Shown here: positions 31,992 through 36,685 of the stretch, in pieces
Numbering within the stretch: the stretch's first letter is position 1
Layout of the letters: every line of letters begins with the position of its first letter
NCBI GenBank assembly: GCA_903915155.1
Contig: CAIWRU010000083.1
Span: forward strand, 1-36,685
DNA length: 36,685 nucleotides
Direction of reading: 5' to 3'
Source of the DNA: an uncultured Mucilaginibacter sp.
GTDB taxonomy: Bacteria; Bacteroidota; Bacteroidia; Sphingobacteriales; Sphingobacteriaceae
Notes under the pieces: model-generated
Database searches by the model: none
What the model saw: only the letters and a program-made list of their open reading frames with translations
Told to the model about the DNA's origin: nothing
Position numbers and translations under genes: made by a program

Positions 31992-33767
31992 ATGAAAAAA
32001 TATTTAAATAGGCTTTTAAAAAGTCTCTCCGTTAACCAGCGGAGGAGATTTAGAGGGGGCCTATTTGTTTGGTTGATGTTACCTGCGCTGGCTTCTTCAC
32101 AAAGCAAACCCGGCAACACTGTTGCGCAACCACGCGCTATGACCGGGCTCGACAGCCTTATGGTAAAGCAGCTTTTCTTTTCGGCAATGGATGCCAAAGT
32201 GATCGAAAATTATACCCAGGCCGCCGAATTGTTTAACCGCGTACTACAATCCGATCCGAATAACGATGCAGCCCTTTACCAGTTATCCATCCTTAAAAAA
32301 TTAAAGGGAAATTATACCGATGCCCAGGGCCTGCTTGAAAAAGCCGTCACCCTAAAACCCGATAATGAATGGTACTGGCTGGGCCTTGCCGAGTGTTATG
32401 AAAAAACAAATAACATAGGCTTGCTTGAACATGTTTTTTCAGAACTGATACGCCTCGACCCTGATAAACCCGAATATTATTTTGATAAAGCCAACGCCTA
32501 TTTTATCGAAGCTAAATACGATGATGCTCTACAGGTTTACACGCAGTTGGAGCAGCTAACCGGGCTTGATGATGATATACTCGCCGGCAAGCAAAAAATA
32601 TATCTGAAACAAGGCAAGGTTGATAAAGCTGCCTCGGATATTCAGGATATGATAAAGGCAAATCCTAATACCATTAGGTACTACCTGTTGCTTGCCGAAA
32701 TTTATAATTCAAACAACCAGGGCGATAAGGCGCTGAAAGTACTGGAAACTGCTCAAACTATTAACCCCAATGCCGGGCAGGTACATTTGGCTTTGGCCGA
32801 TATTTACCGCGATAAAAAAGATTATGAACGGTGTTATTACCAAATAACGCTGGCTTTTGCTTTGCCTGATGTGGTTATTGATCAAAAGCTGAAAATAATC
32901 TTAGGCTACCTGCCTAAGTTCCCCGACCCTAATGCCAAAGCCAGCGCGTTGGAGCTAAGTAAAATATTAACCACCGCCAATCCTGGCGATTACCGCTCAT
33001 GGGCTATGTATGGCGATATGCTGGCGCAAAATGCGAAGTTGAAAGATGCTGAAGGTGCCTATCGCCAGGCCTTACAAATAAACAACCAGAAATACGAGGT
33101 ATACGAGCAACTGGTACGGATTGAGGTAAGCCAGTCTGAAATTGCCGCCGCGCTGAAGGATGGCCAGGCCGCCCTCGAGCTTTTCCCCAATTCAGCATGG
33201 ATGAATTACCTGGTGGGCATAGCTTATTTGCAGCAGAAAAATTACAAGGCGGCTTTAAGCTATATAAAAAATGCCACCGATATGGAAACGGATGATAAAG
33301 ATTTATTATCATCAAGCTATACATCGCTGGGCGATTGTTACCATGAGCAGAAGGACGATCAAAAATCTGACGATGCTTATGAGAAAGCGCTTACCTATAA
33401 TCCCGATAATGCTTTTTGCTTAAACAATTATGCTTATTATTTATCGTTAAGGAATGAAGCTTTGGATAAAGCGGCGCAAATGTCGGCACACTCAAATGAA
33501 CTTCAGCCCAATACTGCATCGTTCGAAGATACTTATGCCTGGATACTGTTCAAGCAAAAAAAGTATGCTGACGCTAAGATTTGGATAGAGAAGGCCATAC
33601 TGCATGATAAAACCAACAGCGCCGTACAAACCGAGCATTACGGCGATATTATGTTTTATCTAGGTGATACCAATGCCGCAGTTGAAAGCTGGAAAAAAGC
33701 AAAGTCGTTTGGTGAGCAATCATCAGTTTTAGACCGAAAAATAAATGAAAGAAAATACATTGAATAA
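31992..33767 (+). CDS. Exported tetratricopeptide-repeat protein
   Basis: A protein of 591 residues, using the ATG at 31992; the track's GTG at 31971 adds only seven residues and has no better support. After a long, basic N-terminal region a hydrophobic segment (GLFVWLMLPALASSQS, about residues 25-40) acts as a signal. The rest is made of TPR units such as YTQAAELFNRVLQSDPNNDAAL, YTDAQGLLEKAVTLKPDNEWYW and NPDNAFCLNNYAYYLS, at least ten in number, forming a protein-binding superhelix in the periplasm. The neighbours (dut before, DUF4292 lipoprotein overlapping by 23 bases, EnvC-like protein after) are a conserved Bacteroidota string, so an envelope role is likely but unproven. Confidence 0.85.
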   Translation: MKKYLNRLLKSLSVNQRRRFRGGLFVWLMLPALASSQSKPGNTVAQPRAMTGLDSLMVKQLFFSAMDAKVIENYTQAAELFNRVLQSDPNNDAALYQLSILKKLKGNYTDAQGLLEKAVTLKPDNEWYWLGLAECYEKTNNIGLLEHVFSELIRLDPDKPEYYFDKANAYFIEAKYDDALQVYTQLEQLTGLDDDILAGKQKIYLKQGKVDKAASDIQDMIKANPNTIRYYLLLAEIYNSNNQGDKALKVLETAQTINPNAGQVHLALADIYRDKKDYERCYYQITLAFALPDVVIDQKLKIILGYLPKFPDPNAKASALELSKILTTANPGDYRSWAMYGDMLAQNAKLKDAEGAYRQALQINNQKYEVYEQLVRIEVSQSEIAAALKDGQAALELFPNSAWMNYLVGIAYLQQKNYKAALSYIKNATDMETDDKDLLSSSYTSLGDCYHEQKDDQKSDDAYEKALTYNPDNAFCLNNYAYYLSLRNEALDKAAQMSAHSNELQPNTASFEDTYAWILFKQKKYADAKIWIEKAILHDKTNSAVQTEHYGDIMFYLGDTNAAVESWKKAKSFGEQSSVLDRKINERKYIE

Positions 33768-34533
33768 AATATTGATAGTTTGCTGCCTGCTGGCCATAGT
33801 AAGCTGTAAGGCAAAAAAACAAATTGTAGTGACAAGGCCCCCGGCACCTGTAACAAAACCCAAAAACGATCTTGAAGCTAAACTCAATGCCATCAGGTCG
33901 CAGCAGGTAAGTTTCAATTCGTTTTCGGCCAAAGCAAAAACCAATTTAAATATTGATGGCAATACCAATGATTGTACGCTAAACATCCGTATCAGCAACA
34001 ATAAAAAAATATGGGTGTCGGTAACCGCATTGTTGGGCATCGAGGTGGCCAGGGCCGTCATAACACCCGATAGTATTTTGGTTATTAACCGCCTGCAAAG
34101 TGTTTATCTGAAGAAACCATTCAGCTTTATTTACACCTACACCAACAGGCACGTTAACTACACCATGCTGCAGGCCTTGCTGGTAGGCAATGCCATACCA
34201 ACCTTGTTAAACGATAGTACAAAGTACGAGGCCGTTAACAACACCATAAACTTAAGCGGTAGTTTGCAGGATGTGCTATACAAACTGGCTTTAGGCGCTG
34301 ATTTTAAAGTTACCCAAACTAACTTAACAAATGATAGTCAGGGCCAGTCGTTACAGGTAAGCGATAATAATTTTATGGTATCGGGTAATCAAAAAGTGCC
34401 ATCGCAAATAGCCATCGCATCGGTAGCAAAAAACCGTAAGGTACAGGTAAACTTGCATTATGTTAAAGTTGATTTTAATTTGCCGCAGGATTACCCCTTC
34501 AATATACCTGATGATTATTCGGCGTCAAATTAA
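33745..34533 (+). CDS. DUF4292 family lipoprotein
   Basis: A 262-residue lipoprotein: lipobox AIVSCK with Cys 21 after a hydrophobic run. A Pro-rich linker (RPPAPVTKPK) leads to the DUF4292 domain, seen in VSFNSFSAKAKTNLNIDG, NIRISNNKKIWVSVTALLGIEVARAVITPDSILVINRLQSVYLKK and LNLPQDYPFNIP-like C-terminal strands. The fold is predicted to be related to lipoprotein-carrier proteins such as LolA/LolB; I mention this as family knowledge, not proof. It overlaps the TPR gene by 23 bases and is followed by a 315-base repeat-rich gap before envC. Confidence 0.85.
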   Translation: MKENTLNKILIVCCLLAIVSCKAKKQIVVTRPPAPVTKPKNDLEAKLNAIRSQQVSFNSFSAKAKTNLNIDGNTNDCTLNIRISNNKKIWVSVTALLGIEVARAVITPDSILVINRLQSVYLKKPFSFIYTYTNRHVNYTMLQALLVGNAIPTLLNDSTKYEAVNNTINLSGSLQDVLYKLALGADFKVTQTNLTNDSQGQSLQVSDNNFMVSGNQKVPSQIAIASVAKNRKVQVNLHYVKVDFNLPQDYPFNIPDDYSASN

Positions 34534-34644
34534 ATTTTATTTTTAGGGCTAAGCGGGCGGTATTCAAAAACATATCCGATATATTTGCCAAGGCATAGCC
34601 TGTTTTTTAACAAAGGCGAAAATGTCCCATAGGGAAATGCCGTT
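34534..34644. other. Gene-free stretch before the repeats
   Basis: This is the left part of the 315-base gap between the DUF4292 gene and envC. It contains GGCTA...TAGCC separated by about 45 bases with T6 just after (34612-34617 area), and the short palindrome TCCCATAGGGA (34625-34635). I see no gene and no convincing terminator; the two repeat elements listed separately make up most of the remainder. Confidence 0.4.
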
Positions 34645-34732
34645 AAGTTAAGTGATTTTTTACCCTCTTTCCGCCGAAGGCGAAGAAAGGGTCGACAAGC
34701 GTAGCGATGTCGGGGTGAGTAGACGCAGCGCG
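34645..34732 (+). repeat. Dispersed hairpin repeat, copy B
   Basis: AAGTTAAGTG, then CCCTCTTTCC...GAAAGGG (hairpin), CGACAAGCGTAGCGATGTCG (hairpin) and GGGGTGAGTAGACGCAGCGCG. The same order of blocks is found reversed at 17851-17942. CTTAACTT at 34755-34762 mirrors the left end, so the unit may be flanked by an inverted repeat. Confidence 0.75.
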
Positions 34733-34770
34733 TTCATCACCGATATGATGCCCTCTTAACTTGGCGAAAT

Positions 34771-34836
34771 GACCTGTAGGGTCAACCTTTTTGTAGAAAA
34801 ATAATAAACATAATTATTGCCCCGTAGGGGCTACCC
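34771..34836 (+). repeat. GTAGGGG twin-hairpin repeat, copy 2
   Basis: Hairpins GACCTGTAGGGTC and GCCCCGTAGGGGC (the latter perfect) are joined by a linker with TTTGTAGAAAAATAATAAACATAA, matching copy 1 at 31882-31947. It ends 12 bases before the envC ATG and so is probably part of that mRNA. Confidence 0.7.
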
Positions 34837-34848
34837 TTAATTGCACGG

Positions 34849-36141
34849 ATGAGATTTTTAAAAATATTATTCTTTTTTGCGCTTGTTTTCTCGGTTTTGG
34901 GCGCACATGCCCAAAGCAGTACTGAACTTAAGCGCCGTAAGGACGAGTTGAACAAGCAATTGGAGCAACTAAACCAGGAATACCAGGAAACCGCGAGTAA
35001 TAAAAAGTCGACCAAAAAACAGCTCGACCTGCTGAAAGCCCAGATCAATCTGCGCGAAGAAAAGATAAGCAATATCAACTCCGAAATAAGAAATCTTGAT
35101 AATCAAATCTCCGAGAGTAATAATTCCGTACATAGTTTACAAAACCAGTTAACGCAACTAAAAAAGGAATATGGCGCAATGGTGCTGTTTGCATATCGCA
35201 ATCAAAGTGCCTATAATAAGTTAATGTTCATTTTCGCTTCGCAGGACTTTAACCAGGCTTATAAACGTTTAAAGTATTTACAGCAAATTGGTACTTACCG
35301 CCAGCGGCAGGCCGAATACATACAGGGAACCGAACAGGACCTGCATGTGAAAATAAACGAGCTTGATAAAACGAAGAAAGAAAAGGGCGATTTGCTTAAG
35401 GACCAGGAAAAAGAAGAGCAAACCCTGGGCGACGAACGTAAAAGCCAGGCACAGGTATTGGTTGGCCTTTCAAAACAGGAAGGGCAGCTAAAACAGCAGC
35501 AACGTGATGTGCAGCGCAAAATAGCGCAAACAAACCGGGAGATAGATGCCGCCATACGTAAAGAAATAGAAGAGGAAAGGCGCAGGCAGGAAGCCGCCGC
35601 AAGGGAGGCCGCCCGAATAGCCGCCGCAAAGGCCAAAGCCGAAAACCGCGATGTGGTAGTTCCAAAAACGAAGGCTATCAACGCCAACTCCAGCAGGAGT
35701 GAGGTGTTGAATGCTACGCCTGAATCAGCTAAATTGTCTAACGACTTTTTAGGCAATCGCGGGCGTTTACCGTGGCCGGTGGCAAATGGCTTTATAACCC
35801 AGGGCTTTGGTATTTATTATAACGAAGGTATAAAGAGCGAAAGCATGGGTGTTGATATAAAAAGCAACCCCGGCGCCAACGTAAGGGCGGTGTTTGATGG
35901 CGATGTGGTAAAAGTAATGGATATAAGTGGCACGTACCTGGTACTGATAAGGCATGGCGAGTATTTTACAGCATACTCAAACCTTAAATCGGCAAGCGTG
36001 TCAAAAGGGCAAAAGGTAAGCACCCGCCAGGCAATAGGCACAGCGGCTACCGACCCTACAACGGGCGAGACAAACGTGCACTTTGAATTAACCAAAGGCA
36101 TCAATTACCTCGACCCAAAAACATGGCTTACTCCTAATTAG
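34849..36141 (+). CDS. EnvC-like murein hydrolase activator
   Basis: A 430-residue exported protein. A signal peptide (cleavage near AHAQ) is followed by a long coiled coil (about residues 22-250), an Ala/Arg-rich stretch, and a LytM/M23 domain from about residue 305 (LPWPVANGFITQGFG). Catalytic ligands are missing: the His of HxGxD is replaced by Ser 332 (SMGVD, D336 kept), the YxHL His by Asn 378 (YSNL), and the first His of HxH by Asn 409 (NVHFE, H411 kept). It therefore cannot be a zinc peptidase and fits EnvC, which activates amidases during cell separation. It follows the DUF4292 gene after a repeat-filled gap. Confidence 0.9.
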   Translation: MRFLKILFFFALVFSVLGAHAQSSTELKRRKDELNKQLEQLNQEYQETASNKKSTKKQLDLLKAQINLREEKISNINSEIRNLDNQISESNNSVHSLQNQLTQLKKEYGAMVLFAYRNQSAYNKLMFIFASQDFNQAYKRLKYLQQIGTYRQRQAEYIQGTEQDLHVKINELDKTKKEKGDLLKDQEKEEQTLGDERKSQAQVLVGLSKQEGQLKQQQRDVQRKIAQTNREIDAAIRKEIEEERRRQEAAAREAARIAAAKAKAENRDVVVPKTKAINANSSRSEVLNATPESAKLSNDFLGNRGRLPWPVANGFITQGFGIYYNEGIKSESMGVDIKSNPGANVRAVFDGDVVKVMDISGTYLVLIRHGEYFTAYSNLKSASVSKGQKVSTRQAIGTAATDPTTGETNVHFELTKGINYLDPKTWLTPN

Positions 36142-36169
36142 GATTAAGTTTTGTGATATTAAAAATGTT

Positions 36170-36177
36170 TATATTTG
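36170..36177 (+). promoter_or_regulatory. -7 element of tatA
   Basis: TATATTTG matches TAnnTTTG exactly, 21 bases before the tatA ATG and 28 bases after the envC stop. TTTG lies 16 bases upstream (36150-36153), a little closer than the usual 19. Confidence 0.45.
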
Positions 36178-36198
36178 TAACCTTTAAATATAAAGTGT

Positions 36199-36642
36199 AT
36201 GTTTTGTTCGGTGTTGTTATTTTTTGAGTTTGGTGCGGGCGAAATAATGTTCATAGCCCTGGTGGCATTACTGTTATTTGGTGGCGATAAACTCCCTGAA
36301 CTGGCCCGTGGCCTTGGCAAAGGTATCCGCGATTTTAAAGATGCCACTGAAGGTGTAAAACGCGAAATAACCAACCAGATAGATAATTTCGAGAGCAAAA
36401 AAGCAGAACAAGCCGAGGTAGTTAAAGTAGAAACACCTGCCGCCGAAAGCGAAGCCGCCGTTTCTGGGAATGAAAGCCTGGTAACAACTGGTGAAAAACC
36501 AAAATTTGAACCACCGGCTAATACAGTGCCGATTTCAGAAATAAGCAGTACGTCCCAAGTTGAACCAGTTAAAACAGAACCCGAACATTTACGGGAAACA
36601 CCTATCGAACCACACGTTGAGTCATCAACCAAAGGATCATAA
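36199..36642 (+). CDS. tatA: Sec-independent translocase TatA/TatB-type subunit
   Basis: The 147-residue protein has the TatA/B layout: a short N-terminus, one membrane helix (FGAGEIMFIALVALLLFGG), the FGxxKLPEL hinge (FGGDKLPELARGLGKGIRDF) and an amphipathic helix, then a long acidic, Pro/Ser-rich tail that is longer than in most TatA proteins. TatA multimers form the pore for folded proteins carrying twin-arginine signals. TatA rather than TatB is chosen from the GxGKGIRDFK pattern common in Bacteroidota; this is not certain. The long tail may be disordered. tatC is not in the window; the right edge lies 43 bases on and holds nothing else. Confidence 0.85.
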   Translation: MFCSVLLFFEFGAGEIMFIALVALLLFGGDKLPELARGLGKGIRDFKDATEGVKREITNQIDNFESKKAEQAEVVKVETPAAESEAAVSGNESLVTTGEKPKFEPPANTVPISEISSTSQVEPVKTEPEHLRETPIEPHVESSTKGS

Positions 36643-36685
36643 ATTACTTATAATCAAATAGTATAATATAAATCATAATATAAAA

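Noticed and set aside
35295-35756. 153-residue minus-strand ORF opposite envC
   Set aside because: Antisense to the low-complexity coiled coil, Ser/Cys-rich translation typical of a shadow ORF.

Overview
The window looks like chromosome of a Bacteroidota bacterium, most likely a sphingobacterium close to Mucilaginibacter or Pedobacter. The reasons are: promoter elements of the Bacteroidota type (TAnnTTTG) in front of many genes, almost no Shine-Dalgarno sequences, several families largely confined to or typical of this phylum (DUF2480, DUF3108, DUF3109, DUF4292, a RemB/Wzi-like outer membrane protein), LPS export and menbrane-biogenesis genes of a Gram-negative cell, and intergenic short-period repeats typical of the group. 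No rRNA, tRNA, CRISPR array, phage or complete insertion sequence was found. Gene content is mostly housekeeping and cell-envelope.

Layout. 1-205: noncoding, with a direct repeat that may be the end of an old mobile element. 208-5k: DinB-like protein, a 36-residue membrane peptide, an LpxH-like phosphoesterase and a glycosyltransferase separated by an oppositely oriented small lipoprotein, and a polytopic membrane protein. 4.5-10.2k: purQ (with a short upstream ORF), coaX, an outer membrane beta-barrel protein, lptC and ppiD, which together form a conserved envelope-biogenesis cluster. 10.2-12.2k: DUF2480, DUF3108 and DUF3109 proteins. 12.2-15.3k: a repeat, a candidate structured RNA, gmd and a RemB/Wzi-like protein, pointing to surface polysaccharide made with GDP-mannose-derived sugars. 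15.3-15.8k: a YoeB-type toxin-antitoxin pair. 15.8-18.8k: dxs (minus strand) and scpA, divergent around a dispersed repeat. 18.9-26k: an FtsX/MacB permease, glyA and a large soluble hybrid histidine kinase. 26-28k: comF-like and rlmN on the minus strand with a G-rich tandem repeat between them. 28.2-36.6k: amidohydrolase, acylphosphatase, polysaccharide flippase, dut, TPR protein, DUF4292 lipoprotein, an EnvC-like amidase activator and tatA. The run flippase-dut-TPR-DUF4292-EnvC is an order I know from other Bacteroidota.

How it works together. Many genes serve the envelope: LPS (LpxH-like, LptC), outer membrane protein folding (PpiD), polysaccharide (Gmd, RemB-like, flippase), peptidoglycan splitting (EnvC-like) and protein export (TatA). 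The rest are core metabolism and information genes. The most unusual signals lie between genes: promoter -7 elements exactly four bases before start codons (candidate leaderless mRNAs), a structured RNA-like element before gmd, three separate families of hairpin-forming repeats each present twice, and tandem repeats of period 7, 8, 9 and 11 placed directly at gene ends or promoters. I did not see an obvious new multi-gene defence or metabolic system.
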